DNA from: Pseudokordiimonas caeni
Lineage (GTDB): Bacteria > Pseudomonadota > Alphaproteobacteria > Sphingomonadales > Kordiimonadaceae
Direction of reading: 5' to 3'
Assembly: GCF_026719705.1 (NCBI RefSeq)
Contig: NZ_JAPPRR010000004.1
Span: forward strand, 186,001 to 250,000
Length of the DNA: 64,000 bases
Shown: positions 9,601 through 18,013 of the stretch, one piece after another
How the letters are laid out: each line of letters opens with the position of its first letter
Numbering within the stretch: position 1 is the stretch's first letter
Position numbers and translations under genes: made by a program
Notes under the pieces: generated by a model
The model's input: the letters and a program-made list of their open reading frames with translations, nothing else
Databases searched by the model: none
Told to the model about the DNA's origin: nothing

Positions 9601-9895
9601 TGATGCCTTCAATACGCTCGTTGGCGTAGGCATCCGATTTGACTTCGATGATGTAGGGGCCGCCAACGCGCAGGCCACGGGCCGACCAGCTGCCGCTGGA
9701 GGACGTGGTTACCGTGCGGGTGGTGCCGGTGCGGGTATCGCGAATGGTTACAGTCTGGCCGGCGAGCGGCGAACCGTCGGGGGCGGTTACCACACCGCGT
9801 GCATCAGCGGAGGTTTCCTGTGCGGTGGCGGGCGATGCCATCATCAGGGCCGACACTGCTGCGCCGAGCAGCAGATAATTCATTGAGCGTTTCAT
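6692..9895 (-). CDS. TonB-dependent receptor, Oar-like, with N-terminal carboxypeptidase-regulatory domain
   Basis: This 1067-residue outer-membrane receptor has a signal peptide (to about residue 25, ...SPATAQE), a carboxypeptidase regulatory-like beta-sandwich (about 30-115: 'GVVTAPDGSPLAGQTVTIRD'), a plug domain (about 135-260) and a long beta-barrel ending in aromatic 'YKF'. 'DVEYGAFTGCNINAVTKSG' is typical of Oar-type plugs. Two plug cysteines (in 'CVGANPRFNS' and 'TGCNINAV') may form a disulfide. Substrate is unknown; family members carry large or oligomeric ligands. It stands alone with its own terminator and a possible PhoB-type promoter. Confidence 0.93.
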   Translation of the reverse strand: MKRSMNYLLLGAAVSALMMASPATAQETSADARGVVTAPDGSPLAGQTVTIRDTRTGTTRTVTTSSSGSWSARGLRVGGPYIIEVKSDAYANERIEGITLNLGKTYEANFQLDEIVGGVEEIIVSASALNTASVAMGPSATFNLSDLETAPSINRDIKDVVRMDPRVYIDESNNDAIQCVGANPRFNSLTVDGVGLNDQFGLNSNGYPTEYVPFSFDSIQQVAVEMAPFDVEYGAFTGCNINAVTKSGTNELHGGAFFDYSSDSLRGTKVSDLPELDNGDYTIKRYGAHLGGPIIKDKLFFFASYEKLEGADLYSRRPGTEDQISQETYDRIAQIAQDKYGYTPGEFVASLPTEDEKILAKIDWNINDNHRLALVYNYDNGFHMAESDSDADEFEYSDHYYERGAKLEAYSGHLFSDWTDRLSTEIRVSYNELDNRQISRGNNEFGEVQIRTPEGVLVYLGTDDSRQSNDLYYKIWNYKAAANYALNDHELTFGVERADLEVFNMFVQHTVGEYRFTSIENFEAGIADRVYYGNAASQNPLDAAGTVEYSINTAYLQDEFSIPDADLTITAGVRYDWYENSGLPAENANFIARNGFSNATNFDGRGVFMPRLGFNWDATDALRVHGGVGIFSGGNPNVWLVNNYQNDGFSQIQLSARNVRLFEVPTANGGTPIKDIPKSLYDDVSSGTANTGVNAFDPDFKIPTQLKVALGATWDFDAGMFGDGYRLSADLLYSKMRNAAKIIDGTLVAFGTAPDGRPLYAATDKSIPGCAENPLTPGCARFGSSDLILTNTDGGEQKVFSIALSKDVEDMGISWYVGYAYTDATDVNPMTSSVAFSNFVGVAVSDANNPAEATTNWAIKHRLVGRFNWEHEFWDDNKTTLSLFGSLQSGRPYSFTYNGMGGYFDTTYSAFGDTVDDRHLIYVPTGKDDPLVNFVGDLASDAQQDAFFSYLESQGLMKYAGEIAPRNAFESDWWGKVDLRLAQEIPMPFEGHKITAYMVIENLTNLLDKDWGVQKHAGYTGHINVLDASIDRATNTYNYSGFTDREPQAIQTAPSQWEIRFGVNYKF

Positions 9896-9995
9896 TTCCT
9901 AAGCTCCATGGTTTTACGGGAGATTATAATTATTGTTGCATGCCTCTCTCCCGGCGCCCTTGCGGGCAGGCGCCGAAAAAAAGCCAAGACTTCCG

Positions 9996-10028
9996 AATAT
10001 CAAACTTTCCGTTACATTTTTGTTACAA
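9996..10028 (-). promoter_or_regulatory. PhoB-box-like direct repeat upstream of the Oar-like receptor
   Basis: On the minus strand the sequence reads TTGTAAC-AAAA-ATGTAAC (10028 to 10011), two 7-base units with the 11-base period of Pho boxes (consensus CTGTCAT-N4-CTGTCAT). Ten bases further is GATATT/ATATTC, where a -10 element would sit in a PhoB-activated promoter. The box lies about 116-133 bases upstream of the receptor start. The match to the E. coli consensus is partial (TGTAAC in place of TGTCAT), so PhoB control is a hypothesis. Confidence 0.4.
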
Positions 10029-10312
10029 ACCGGTGATTATTTTTTGTCAACACCGCAAACCGCCGGTTACGGGCCGCTGAATTCGGGCAGCACATCCGCT
10101 GTATCCCTGAAAAAAAGGCGCAAAACGCCGGTTCTTCAATCGACATCGAAGGCAGTCCCACTGTTACCGCCCGACATGACAGTTTAACGAAGCTTGTGTT
10201 CTTCTTTTCCAAGTGTGACAGAAATGCCGCATGTGCCGGGGCTTGCCAGAGGTTAAAAATCTTAACCATGATTGTCTGCCGCGACTCAGGTGCTACAGAA
10301 GTGGGTGTTGCG

Positions 10313-10361
10313 GGCAGGAATCATCTCACCGGACGCAACACTGGCATCCGGTGGCAGGAAT
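10313..10361 (-). repeat. Inverted repeat flanked by 9-base direct repeats, downstream of deoB
   Basis: A 7-base inverted repeat CACCGGA / TCCGGTG (10327-10333 and 10347-10353) lies between two copies of GGCAGGAAT (10313-10321 and 10353-10361). It is 20 bases past the deoB stop. It could stabilise or end the deo transcript, but no U-run follows. Confidence 0.4.
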
Positions 10362-10380
10362 AGCTTCCGGGAAGGCCGCC

Positions 10381-11610
10381 TCAGTGCAGCGGCAGGATCA
10401 CCAGGCCTTCATCAAGGGGCTTGATTCCGAGATGCGCCGCAACCGTTTGGCCGAGGTCGGCGAAACTGTCGCGCACCCCGCCCGAGCCCGGCTTGACGCC
10501 AGCCCCGAAGGCAATGAAGGGCACATGTTCGCGGGTGTGGTCGCTGCCCGGCCAGGTGGGGTCGCAGCCGTGATCGGCACTCATCACCACTATATCGCCG
10601 GGGCGCATGTTGGCGGTCAGCTCCGGCAGGCGCTTGTCGAAATATTCAAGCGCTGCGGCGTAGCCCGCCACGTTGCGGCGGTGACCGAAATTCTGGTCGA
10701 AATCGACGAAATTGACGAAGGTGAGCGAACCTTCCGGCGCCTCGGCAATCTGTTTCAGCGTTGCCTCAAAAAGCGCCGGGTTGCCGGTCGCCTTGATCTT
10801 CTTGCTGATGCCCTGATGCGCAAAGATGTCGGCAATCTTGCCGACCGAGATCACCTCACGGCCTTCAGCCGTCAGCTTGTCCAGAAGTGTGGGCGCAGGC
10901 GGCGGCACCGCGAGGTCGCGGCGATTGCCGGTGCGCTCGTAATTGCCGCTCGTGCCCACAAACGGCCGCGCGATCACCCGGCCGATATTGTAGGGGTCTA
11001 CAAGCTCGCGAGCCACGTCGCACACTTCATATAGCCGGTCGAGCCCGAAGGCTTCCTCGTGGGCGGCGATCTGGAAAACGCTATCGGCGGAGGTATAGAC
11101 GATGGGCTTGCCTGTCTTCACATGCTCGTCGCCCAGTTCTTCGATAATCACAGTGCCGGAAGCATGCTTATTGCCGAGAACACCCGGCAGTCCGCAACGC
11201 TCGATCAGCGCATCGGTCAGTTCTTTCGGGAAGCTCGGATATTCGTGGCCGAAATAGCCCCAGTCGAAACGCACGGGCACACCCGCCATTTCCCAATGGC
11301 CGGACGGCGTATCCTTGCCGAAGGACTGTTCTGCCATTGCGGCATAAAGCCCTGTGTGGCCGGAACCATCTGTTTCAAGCCCGGTCGGGATCTTGCCGGT
11401 GGCAAGCGCGGCGGCGGCACCAAGGCCCAATCGCGTCAGGTTCGGCAGATGCAGGGGGCCAGCCTCCGGGCGTTCCTTGCCCGTATTCCCGGCAGCACAC
11501 CAGTCAGCGATATGGCCCAGCGTATCGGCACCCACATCACCGAACTTCGCGGCGTCAGGGGCGGCACCGATGCCGAAACTGTCGAGCACGAGGATGAAGG
11601 CGCGCGCCAT
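10381..11610 (-). CDS. deoB: Phosphopentomutase
   Basis: DeoB interconverts (deoxy)ribose 1-phosphate and 5-phosphate, joining nucleoside phosphorolysis to central metabolism. The 409-residue protein has the alkaline-phosphatase-superfamily metal site: Asp10 in '[10 protein letters not shown]', the phospho-acceptor Thr in '[10 protein letters not shown]', and C-terminal '[19 protein letters not shown]'. Length is as expected. It is the last gene of the leftward cdd-deoA-deoB unit, 5 bases after the deoA stop, with GGAG before its ATG. Confidence 0.96.
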   Translation of the reverse strand: MARAFILVLDSFGIGAAPDAAKFGDVGADTLGHIADWCAAGNTGKERPEAGPLHLPNLTRLGLGAAAALATGKIPTGLETDGSGHTGLYAAMAEQSFGKDTPSGHWEMAGVPVRFDWGYFGHEYPSFPKELTDALIERCGLPGVLGNKHASGTVIIEELGDEHVKTGKPIVYTSADSVFQIAAHEEAFGLDRLYEVCDVARELVDPYNIGRVIARPFVGTSGNYERTGNRRDLAVPPPAPTLLDKLTAEGREVISVGKIADIFAHQGISKKIKATGNPALFEATLKQIAEAPEGSLTFVNFVDFDQNFGHRRNVAGYAAALEYFDKRLPELTANMRPGDIVVMSADHGCDPTWPGSDHTREHVPFIAFGAGVKPGSGGVRDSFADLGQTVAAHLGIKPLDEGLVILPLH

Positions 11611-11615
11611 GGCAC

Positions 11616-12953
11616 TTACTCCGTGATGGTTTCCAGAACGAGCGGCCGGATTGAGTACGCTTCGTCGGTAATTGTGTAGGCTTTCTGAACCGCCCTGATC
11701 GCAGCATCAGCCGCGTCAGCGTCAGCAGCATAAACCCGCGCCAGCGGATCGCCGGCTTCCAGTTTAACACTAGTGCCGATCATATGGGAGAAGCCAACCT
11801 TGTGATCAATGGCCACCTTCGGATCAGTGCGGCCACCACCGAGCGCAATCACGGCAAGGCCGAGCCCGCGCGTATCGATCTTGCTTACCCGCCCTGCCAC
11901 AGGTGCGGGCACGTCGCGGACGACAGGGCCGACCGGCAGGACCAGGTCGGGTGCCTCTAGAATATCCGCTGGCCCACCATGAGCGGCAACCATTTGCCCA
12001 AACCGCTCTGCCGCTTTGCCAGAATGTAGCGCTTCTTCTGCCATTTCCTCACCTTGCACCCTGTTCTTGGCAAGCTTGGTGAGAACCAGCATCTCGGCAG
12101 CGAGCGAGAGCGTAATCTCGATTAGCCTCAGATCGGCATTTGCCGGGTCGGTGAGGGCAGCCACGCTTTCACGCACTTCAACATTGTTGCCGGCTGTGAA
12201 GCCGAGGCATTCATTCATATCCGTGAGAAGTGCGGTTGTCGGCATGCCTGCCGCCCGCGCCACGCGCACGATGCTGGAGGCCAGCGTGCGGGCGTCTTCC
12301 ACGGACGTCATGAAGGCGCCGTTGCCGACCTTCACATCCATCACCAGTGAATGAAGGCCAGCGGCCAGCTTTTTCGACAGGATCGAGGCCGTGATCAGCG
12401 GCACCGATTCGACCGTCGCGGTCACATCGCGCACCGCATAGATGCGCTTGTCTGCAGGCGCCAGGTTCGCCGTCTGCCCGATGATCGAGCAGCCGATGTC
12501 CTTCACGGTTTTTACGAACAGGTCGTTCGCCGGGGTCACGTCATAGCCCGGAATACCTTCAAGCTTGTCGATGGTGCCACCGGTGTGGCCAAGGCCGCGA
12601 CCGGCGATCATCGGCACGATGCCGCCCGCTGCTGCCACGATGGGGGCCAAAAGCAAACTGACCTTATCGCCCACGCCGCCGGTTGAATGCTTGTCCACGA
12701 TGGGTGCACCGGCATCGAAGCCATGCTTCTTCCAGTCGATCACATCGCCGGAGGACCGCATGGCAAGCGTCAGCGACGCACCCTCTTCGGGCTCCATTCC
12801 GCGGAAGAAAACGGCCATCGCGAAGGCCGCAATCTGGGCATCGGTCACGCTGCCGTCGGTGACGCCCGCGACAAAGGCTTCGATGGCAGCTTTATCGAGC
12901 CGGGCGCCATCGCGCTTGGCACGGATCAGTTCCTGCGGCAAAAAACGGCTCAT
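11616..12953 (-). CDS. deoA: Thymidine phosphorylase
   Basis: DeoA splits thymidine (and deoxyuridine) with phosphate to give the base and deoxyribose 1-phosphate, the substrate of DeoB. The 445-residue protein contains the phosphate-binding glycine-rich signature '[14 protein letters not shown]' and '[14 protein letters not shown]', both diagnostic of pyrimidine nucleoside phosphorylases. Its ATG overlaps the cdd stop by 4 bases, so the two are translationally coupled. Confidence 0.96.
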   Translation of the reverse strand: MSRFLPQELIRAKRDGARLDKAAIEAFVAGVTDGSVTDAQIAAFAMAVFFRGMEPEEGASLTLAMRSSGDVIDWKKHGFDAGAPIVDKHSTGGVGDKVSLLLAPIVAAAGGIVPMIAGRGLGHTGGTIDKLEGIPGYDVTPANDLFVKTVKDIGCSIIGQTANLAPADKRIYAVRDVTATVESVPLITASILSKKLAAGLHSLVMDVKVGNGAFMTSVEDARTLASSIVRVARAAGMPTTALLTDMNECLGFTAGNNVEVRESVAALTDPANADLRLIEITLSLAAEMLVLTKLAKNRVQGEEMAEEALHSGKAAERFGQMVAAHGGPADILEAPDLVLPVGPVVRDVPAPVAGRVSKIDTRGLGLAVIALGGGRTDPKVAIDHKVGFSHMIGTSVKLEAGDPLARVYAADADAADAAIRAVQKAYTITDEAYSIRPLVLETITE

Positions 12954-13342
12954 TGCTTGCGCCGGAAAATGTGCGGCAGCAGTTCAACGAGCTTGTATTC
13001 TTCGAGAACCGCACCGGTTTTGCCATCCAGAAGGTAAACGGGCATGTCTGCTTCGCCGAACTCGGCCAAGACCTGACGGCATCCGCCACACGGCTGGCAC
13101 GCGCGGGAATCAGGGCCGACAATGGCGACCGCCGCGATCTTGCGTTGGCCGCCGGCGACCATTGCCGAAACGGCACCCGTCTCTGCACAATTGCCGAGCG
13201 GCGAAGCGGCATTCTCAACGTTGCAGCCGGAGAAAACCTGTCCGTCGTCGGTGAGGATCGCAGCCCCGACCGGATGATTGGAATAAGGAGCATAGGCCTT
13301 GTTTCGTGCTGCCATCGCAGCATCGATCAACCGCTTGTCCAT
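12950..13342 (-). CDS. cdd: Cytidine deaminase
   Basis: Cdd deaminates cytidine and deoxycytidine to uridine and deoxyuridine. The start at 13342 gives a 130-residue homotetrameric-type enzyme; AGGGACGAG precedes it, and the longer frame upstream runs through the promoter. The zinc site is clear: Cys52-Ala-Glu54 (Glu54 catalytic) and Cys85-x-x-Cys88 in 'PCGGCRQVL'. It is first in the leftward operon and feeds deoA. Confidence 0.95.
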   Translation of the reverse strand: MDKRLIDAAMAARNKAYAPYSNHPVGAAILTDDGQVFSGCNVENAASPLGNCAETGAVSAMVAGGQRKIAAVAIVGPDSRACQPCGGCRQVLAEFGEADMPVYLLDGKTGAVLEEYKLVELLPHIFRRKQ

Positions 13343-13369
13343 AGAAACTCGTCCCTTTCGTTTCGTGCA

Positions 13370-13397
13370 GATATACAGACGACGTGAAAAAGGGCAA
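13370..13397 (-). promoter_or_regulatory. Candidate sigma-70 promoter of cdd-deoA-deoB
   Basis: On the minus strand TTGCCC (13397-13392) and TATATC (13375-13370) are separated by 16 bases and lie 28-55 bases before the cdd ATG. Both hexamers match four of six consensus positions. The opposite upp gene starts 142 bases away, so the region is a divergent promoter. Confidence 0.5.
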
Positions 13398-13484
13398 GTC
13401 TCGCCGTTGATTGCTGACGCTCGACAGAGGGGCTTTGTGCAGGCTAAAAAGACGACTTCGAGTCCCAGCATAAGGCCAATTTCT

Positions 13485-14123
13485 ATGACAGCCTCCGTCA
13501 AGGTCGTTGACCATCCCCTTGTCCAGCACAAGCTGACCATGATGCGCCGCCGCGAGGCATCAAGCGCCGAATTTCGCAAGCTTCTGCACGAAATCGGCCT
13601 CTTTCTCGGCTATGAAGCCCTGAAAGACCTGCCCCTTGGCCATGTGATGATCGATACGCCGGTCACCGCCTTCAACGCACCCGTCATTTCGGGCAAGCGC
13701 CTCACCTTCATTTCGATCCTGCGCGCCGGCGAAGGGCTGCTCGCCCCGCTTCTCGATCTCGTACCCGGCGCGAGCGTGGGCCACATCGGCCTGAAGCGCG
13801 ACGAAGTGACCCTGCAGCCCAGCCAGTATCTCTTCAAGGTACCGCCGCATGTGACCACCAATCTGGTGATTGTGCTTGACCCGATGCTGGCAACCGGGCA
13901 TTCCGCCATCCGCGCGATCGCGGACCTCAAGGAAGCGGGCGCCCGCAACATTCGTTTCATCTGCCTTCTGGCTGCTCCCGAAGGCGTGGCAGCGCTGCAG
14001 GAAGCGCACCCCGATGTGGCGATCACCACCGCCGCCATCGACGAGAAACTGAACGATATCGGCTATATTGTGCCGGGCCTCGGCGACGCAGGCGACCGGC
14101 TGTTTGGAACAGAGGATCATTGA
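13485..14123 (+). CDS. upp: Uracil phosphoribosyltransferase
   Basis: Upp makes UMP from uracil and PRPP. The start at 13485 gives a 212-residue protein beginning [11 protein letters not shown], the standard Upp length; an upstream in-frame extension would overlap the promoter region and cdd. The PRPP loop '[13 protein letters not shown]', '[11 protein letters not shown]' and the uracil-contacting C-terminal '[12 protein letters not shown]' are all present. It opens the rightward salvage unit, 3 bases before the next gene. Confidence 0.95.
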   Translation: MTASVKVVDHPLVQHKLTMMRRREASSAEFRKLLHEIGLFLGYEALKDLPLGHVMIDTPVTAFNAPVISGKRLTFISILRAGEGLLAPLLDLVPGASVGHIGLKRDEVTLQPSQYLFKVPPHVTTNLVIVLDPMLATGHSAIRAIADLKEAGARNIRFICLLAAPEGVAALQEAHPDVAITTAAIDEKLNDIGYIVPGLGDAGDRLFGTEDH

Positions 14124-14126
14124 CCC

Positions 14127-14690
14127 ATGACCGTTGAGAAGCGTTTCGTCACCGCGCAGGAACTGCTGGACAAGAGCTTCGAGCTTGGCCTGCGTATCCT
14201 GAAAAGCGGCGAGCTGCCGAAATTCATCGTTGGTGTGTGGCGGGGCGGCACCCCGACCGGGATCGCCGTTCAGGAAATCATGGACTATTACGGCGTCCAT
14301 ACCGACCATATCGCCATCCGCACCTCCAGCTACATCGGCATGCAGCAGCAGAAAGAGGTAAAGGTCCACGGTCTGGAATATATCATCTCCAATATCAATG
14401 CCGAGGACAGCCTCCTGATCGTTGACGATGTGTTCGACAGCGGCCGTTCGATCGAGGCGATTGTCGACCGACTGAAGGCCAAGTGCCGCCGCAATACGCC
14501 CGAGGTGATCAAGATCGCCACCGTCTTCTACAAACCGGCGCGCAACGTGACCCAGCTGACGCCTGACTATTATGTCGAGGAAACCGACGACTGGCTGGTG
14601 TTCCCGCACGAACTTTCCGACCTTTCCCGTGAAGACATCAAGAAATTCAAGGGCATCGACCTGCCCGACCTGAAGATCGAGGCGAAATGA
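14127..14690 (+). CDS. Purine phosphoribosyltransferase (hypoxanthine/xanthine type)
   Basis: The 187-residue protein has the type I PRTase PRPP motif 'LLIVDDVFDSGRS' and the N-terminal 'VGVWRGGTPTGI' loop, typical of COG2236-like hypoxanthine or xanthine phosphoribosyltransferases. It would return purine bases to nucleotides with PRPP. It sits between upp and punA, which releases purine bases from nucleosides, so a hypoxanthine/guanine role fits. The exact base preference cannot be read from sequence. It overlaps punA by 4 bases. Confidence 0.85.
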   Translation: MTVEKRFVTAQELLDKSFELGLRILKSGELPKFIVGVWRGGTPTGIAVQEIMDYYGVHTDHIAIRTSSYIGMQQQKEVKVHGLEYIISNINAEDSLLIVDDVFDSGRSIEAIVDRLKAKCRRNTPEVIKIATVFYKPARNVTQLTPDYYVEETDDWLVFPHELSDLSREDIKKFKGIDLPDLKIEAK

Positions 14691-15517
14691 CCATGATGTA
14701 TGATCAGATCCAGACGGCCGCCGCCCATATCAGGGAAGCCTACAAGGGCGAGATGCCGAAGATCGCCGTGATCCTCGGCAGCGGGCTCGCAGGCCTTGCC
14801 GATGCGCTCGAAGACGCCGCTGTCTTCCCCTATGGCGACCTCCCGGGCTTCCCGGTCACCACCGTGATCGGCCATACCGGCAAACTTTATATCGGCAAGC
14901 TTGAGGGCGTGCCGCTCATCTGCATGCAGGGTCGCGTGCATGGCTATGAAGGCCATGACCAGCAGATGCTGGGCTTCCCGACCCGTGTGCTCGCCGCCCT
15001 CGGTGTTGAAACGCTGTTCATCACCAATGCATCGGGCAGCCTTGACGTGGATGCCGGCCCCGGCAGCCTGATGATGATCACCGATCATATCAATTTCTCA
15101 GGCATGAACCCGCTTGTCGGCGTGAATGATGACCGTCTCGGGCCGCGCTTCCCCGACATGGGCGACGCCTGGAACAAGAAGCTCCGCAAGAAGCTCGCCA
15201 AGGTCGCCGAAAAGCTCGATATCAAGCTCCACAAGGGCGTTTATATCGGCGTAAAAGGCCCGAACTTCGAAACACCCGCCGAAATCCGCGCCTTCCGCAC
15301 GTGGGGTGCAGGCTGCGTGGGCATGTCGACGATCCCCGAGGTGCTGACCGCCAACCATGCGGGCATGAAGGTCGTAGGCGTTGCCTCGATCACCAACTAT
15401 GGCGCCGGCATGGTGGACGAGGTGCTCAATCACGTCGATACGCTCGAATTCGCGGCCAAGGCCGCCGTCAATCTCGAGCGCCTCATTCGCGCTTTCGTAA
15501 AAGAAATCAGCGCCTGA
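14687..15517 (+). CDS. punA: Purine nucleoside phosphorylase (PNP-II / PunA type)
   Basis: This 276-residue enzyme phosphorolyses inosine and guanosine to base and ribose 1-phosphate. 'VILGSGLAGLAD', 'GRVHGYEGHDQQ' (phosphate site), 'TNASGSLD' and 'GVKGPNFETPAEIRAFR' mark the trimeric PNP family rather than the hexameric DeoD. It overlaps the preceding phosphoribosyltransferase in an ATGA junction. The ribose 1-phosphate formed can be used by DeoB encoded in the divergent unit. Confidence 0.93.
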   Translation: MTMMYDQIQTAAAHIREAYKGEMPKIAVILGSGLAGLADALEDAAVFPYGDLPGFPVTTVIGHTGKLYIGKLEGVPLICMQGRVHGYEGHDQQMLGFPTRVLAALGVETLFITNASGSLDVDAGPGSLMMITDHINFSGMNPLVGVNDDRLGPRFPDMGDAWNKKLRKKLAKVAEKLDIKLHKGVYIGVKGPNFETPAEIRAFRTWGAGCVGMSTIPEVLTANHAGMKVVGVASITNYGAGMVDEVLNHVDTLEFAAKAAVNLERLIRAFVKEISA

Positions 15518-15528
15518 CAGGCGCTGTG

Positions 15529-15555
15529 ACAGAAGGGGCGAAATGCCCCTTCTGT
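15529..15555 (+). terminator. Stem-loop terminator after punA
   Basis: An 11-base perfect stem ACAGAAGGGGC / GCCCCTTCTGT closes a 5-base loop, 12 bases after the punA stop. No long U-tract follows, so it may act as a weak terminator or an RNA 3' end stabiliser. Confidence 0.6.
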
Positions 15556-15633
15556 TGTGATATAGTCCGCCTCCCAACCCGTTCCCAGTAGTGCAGCTTT
15601 TTTAAAGTTATTCACGAACATCGGGAGGCTTTC

Positions 15634-16110
15634 ATGCCATTCAAGAAACTGATCGTGCTCGCCACCGGCGCAGCACTTGTCTCTGCTATTTCGCTTCCTT
15701 CCTTCGCGCAGGAGGAGATGAAGCCGATGAAGCAGGAAAACGCCGTCTATATGTCCATGGTCCTTGTGAAATACAAAGGCGGGATGCGGCGCAAGGCGAT
15801 GGAACATATTGACAAATATTTCGTGCCGGCTGGCCAGAAGGCTGGAACGCCTGGCCCCTGGGTCCTGCATTTCGACAGCGGCCCGTGGGACGCCGCCTAT
15901 TTCTGGGACCACAAGGGCGGTTACGCCGACCTTGAATGGGAAACCAGCGAAAATGACGTGAAATGGATGAAGGCCCTCGCCGACCTGAACGGCGGGCAGG
16001 AAGCAGCCATGAAACTGCTGGACGACTATTATGGCATGATTGCAAAATCGACGAGCGAAATCGGCCATCACCATCAGACCCCTGATGAAATGAAAAGCGC
16101 CAAGAAATAG
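15634..16110 (+). CDS. Secreted protein of unknown function
   Basis: A 158-residue protein with a clear signal peptide (residues 1-25, ending LPSFAQ) and a good ribosome-binding site GGGAGG. The mature part has an N-terminal 'YMSMVLVKYKGGMRRKAMEH', an aromatic mid-section ('GPWDAAYFWDHKGGY') and a His-rich tail 'IGHHHQTPDEM'. The layout recalls ferredoxin-like NIPSNAP/EthD-type dimeric alpha-beta barrels, but I do not recognise a family with certainty. It is monocistronic with its own strong terminator. Confidence 0.75.
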   Translation: MPFKKLIVLATGAALVSAISLPSFAQEEMKPMKQENAVYMSMVLVKYKGGMRRKAMEHIDKYFVPAGQKAGTPGPWVLHFDSGPWDAAYFWDHKGGYADLEWETSENDVKWMKALADLNGGQEAAMKLLDDYYGMIAKSTSEIGHHHQTPDEMKSAKK

Positions 16111-16130
16111 GCATTCTGAAAATCCGGACT

Positions 16131-16153
16131 GGGGCCCGTTTTCGGGCCCCTTT
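16131..16153 (+). terminator. Rho-independent terminator
   Basis: An 8-base G+C stem GGGGCCCG / CGGGCCCC closes a TTTT loop and is followed by TTT. It lies 20 bases after the stop of the secreted protein gene. Confidence 0.88.
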
Positions 16154-16212
16154 GCATTCGCCATGATCATCGATAGTCTGGTTGTCATAACAAAAGCGAC
16201 GCGAGGTAGATC

Positions 16213-16611
16213 ATGACAACCAACTATTACGAGACCTTCATAACCTGCTCGGCAGATTGTCCGGCAACCGCCGGAGAGGTGCCCAGGAAACCCGGCACCA
16301 TCGCTGCGATCCAGTATGACCTTCTCTCCAGCAGGCCTTACACCTATACAAGCGATGAACTGTTATTTGAGACCTACGCCCTGCGAAACAATATCGATGA
16401 CAAGGGCCGCGACGCAGCCAAAGCTGCTTTCTTCGCAAAATCCCAAGCCTGCCTCAGGGCCTCGCCGCTCGTGAAACAGTTCGGCTGGGGCCTTCATCAT
16501 GATCCTGATGGCAAGGTCGCTCTCGTCGGGTTGGGCACCGATGCCTATAGGGACTTCATGGCACGCACCGACATCAAGACCGTTCCGGGCATGCGCAGCA
16601 AACGCGCCTGA
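16213..16611 (+). CDS. DUF6157-like protein
   Basis: The 132-residue cytosolic protein begins MTTNYYETFI after a GAGGTAG site. The pattern 'DCPATAGEVP', 'PYTYTSDELLFE', 'FFAKSQACLRASPLVK', 'FGWGLHHDPDGKVAL' and the ending 'GMRSKRA' agrees, from memory, with the DUF6157 family. The function is unknown; no catalytic motif is obvious, though three cysteines are present. It stands alone between a terminator and the ferredoxin reductase gene. Confidence 0.75.
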   Translation: MTTNYYETFITCSADCPATAGEVPRKPGTIAAIQYDLLSSRPYTYTSDELLFETYALRNNIDDKGRDAAKAAFFAKSQACLRASPLVKQFGWGLHHDPDGKVALVGLGTDAYRDFMARTDIKTVPGMRSKRA

Positions 16612-16683
16612 AGTCACTGCCTTTTCGAAATCCTCAATCCGTGGCATTCTTGGCCCCCTAGGGGACAAGGTGGGGAGGACCGT

Positions 16684-18006
16684 ATGGCCGAGACAGGCAA
16701 CGGGCTGAGCAATCTGTCGGTCGCGATCATCGGGGCAGGCCCGGCCGGTTATTACACCGCCGAGGCGCTGACGGACCAGAGCGACCATGTCCTTGTCGAT
16801 ATCATTGATGCCCTGCCCACCCCCTTCGGGCTGATCCGCGCGGGCGTCGCCCCCGATCACCAGTCGATCAAGAATGTCTCGCGGCGGTATGAAGCCACCG
16901 CGGGCCGCGATCATGTGCATTTCATCGGCAACTTGCGGCTCGGGCGCGATGTGACGCTCGCCGAACTGATGCAGCTTTACGATGCCGTGGTGCTGGCGAC
17001 TGGCGCCCCGAAGGATCGCACGCTCGGGATCGACGGCGAAAATCTGCCCGGTGTTGTGGGCTCCGGCGCGTTTGTCGGCTGGTATAACAGCCATCCCGAC
17101 TTTCGCGACCTCTGCCCCGACCTGCAGGTGGCCGCAGTGGCCGTGATCGGCAATGGCAATGTGGCCGTCGATGTGGCCCGGATACTTGCCAAGACCCCGC
17201 ACGAGATGGAAGCAACCGACCTTGCCCGCCACGCTGCCGACTGCATCCACAAAAGCCCAATCCGCGATATCTATCTGATCGGACGTCGGGGGCCGCTTGA
17301 TGCCAGCTTCACCCCGAAGGAGCTGGGGGAACTGAATGCCCTTGAAGAAGCCGTGGCGCTCGTGAATCCCGCCGACCTGCCAGACGAGGCCGTGGATGCC
17401 ACCCTTGAAGGCCCGGCCAAGAAGAACATGCCGATCCTGCGCGGCATGGCGGCGAACCGGCCGGACGCGGGCAAGCGCGTGCGGCTGCATCTGCAATTCT
17501 ATTGGCGCCCGATGGCGTTGCTGGGGGACGAACGCGTTTGCGGGCTCAGGCTCGAACGCACCAAAGTGGTGGACGGCAAGGCCGTCGGCACGGGGCAAAC
17601 CGAAGTGCTGCCCGTCGGCCTCGTGGTGCCGGCGATCGGCTACCGGTCGAGCCCCATTGAGGATGTGCCCTATGATGAAGCCAAGGGCCGCTTCTGCAAT
17701 GTGGACGGAAGGATATCGGACCGGCTCTATGCCGTCGGCTGGGCCAAGCGCGGCCCCACCGGCACCATCGGCACCAACAAGCCGGACGGCGTGGAAGTCG
17801 CCGCCCGCATCCTCGCCGACGTGAAGCCCGCCCTGCGCCCCGGCCGTGTTGGGCTTGAAGACCTGATCCGCGAACGCGGCCTCACGGTTGTTACCTTCCG
17901 CGACTGGAAAAAGATCGAAGCCGCCGAAGTCGCCCACGCCACCGGCGGCGCCCCGCGCGAGAAATTCACGGATGTCGGCGAAATGGTGAAGGTGGCGAAG
18001 GGTTAA
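16684..18006 (+). CDS. Ferredoxin--NADP+ reductase, adrenodoxin-reductase (FprA) type
   Basis: This 440-residue flavoprotein starts with the FAD Rossmann motif 'VAIIGAGPAGYYTAE'. 'PTPFGLIRAGVAPDH' and 'AVIGNGNVAVDVARIL' (NADPH site) are hallmarks of the adrenodoxin reductase / FprA group. The C-terminal 'GWAKRGPTGTIGTNK' contacts the FAD and NADP. It would pass electrons from NADPH to ferredoxin for P450s or other oxygenases, none of which is adjacent. GGGGAGGACC precedes the ATG. Confidence 0.93.
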   Translation: MAETGNGLSNLSVAIIGAGPAGYYTAEALTDQSDHVLVDIIDALPTPFGLIRAGVAPDHQSIKNVSRRYEATAGRDHVHFIGNLRLGRDVTLAELMQLYDAVVLATGAPKDRTLGIDGENLPGVVGSGAFVGWYNSHPDFRDLCPDLQVAAVAVIGNGNVAVDVARILAKTPHEMEATDLARHAADCIHKSPIRDIYLIGRRGPLDASFTPKELGELNALEEAVALVNPADLPDEAVDATLEGPAKKNMPILRGMAANRPDAGKRVRLHLQFYWRPMALLGDERVCGLRLERTKVVDGKAVGTGQTEVLPVGLVVPAIGYRSSPIEDVPYDEAKGRFCNVDGRISDRLYAVGWAKRGPTGTIGTNKPDGVEVAARILADVKPALRPGRVGLEDLIRERGLTVVTFRDWKKIEAAEVAHATGGAPREKFTDVGEMVKVAKG

Positions 18007-18013
18007 CCCCCAT

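Larger units (their letters stand above)
9896..10380. other. Intergenic region between the Oar-like receptor and deoB
   Basis: These 485 bases hold no credible gene. They are AT-richer than their surroundings. Seen on the minus strand: a direct repeat TGTAAC-N5-TGTAAC (10011-10027), a TATAAT hexamer (9923-9928) close to the receptor start, and near deoB an inverted repeat (10327-10353) flanked by 9-base direct repeats. The region probably contains the receptor promoter and the end of the deo transcript. Confidence 0.7.

Noticed and set aside
16363-17937. A 524-codon open frame on the minus strand
   Set aside because: It lies fully antisense to the ferredoxin reductase and the DUF6157-like gene, has no recognisable domain and reflects the lack of stops opposite G+C-rich codons.
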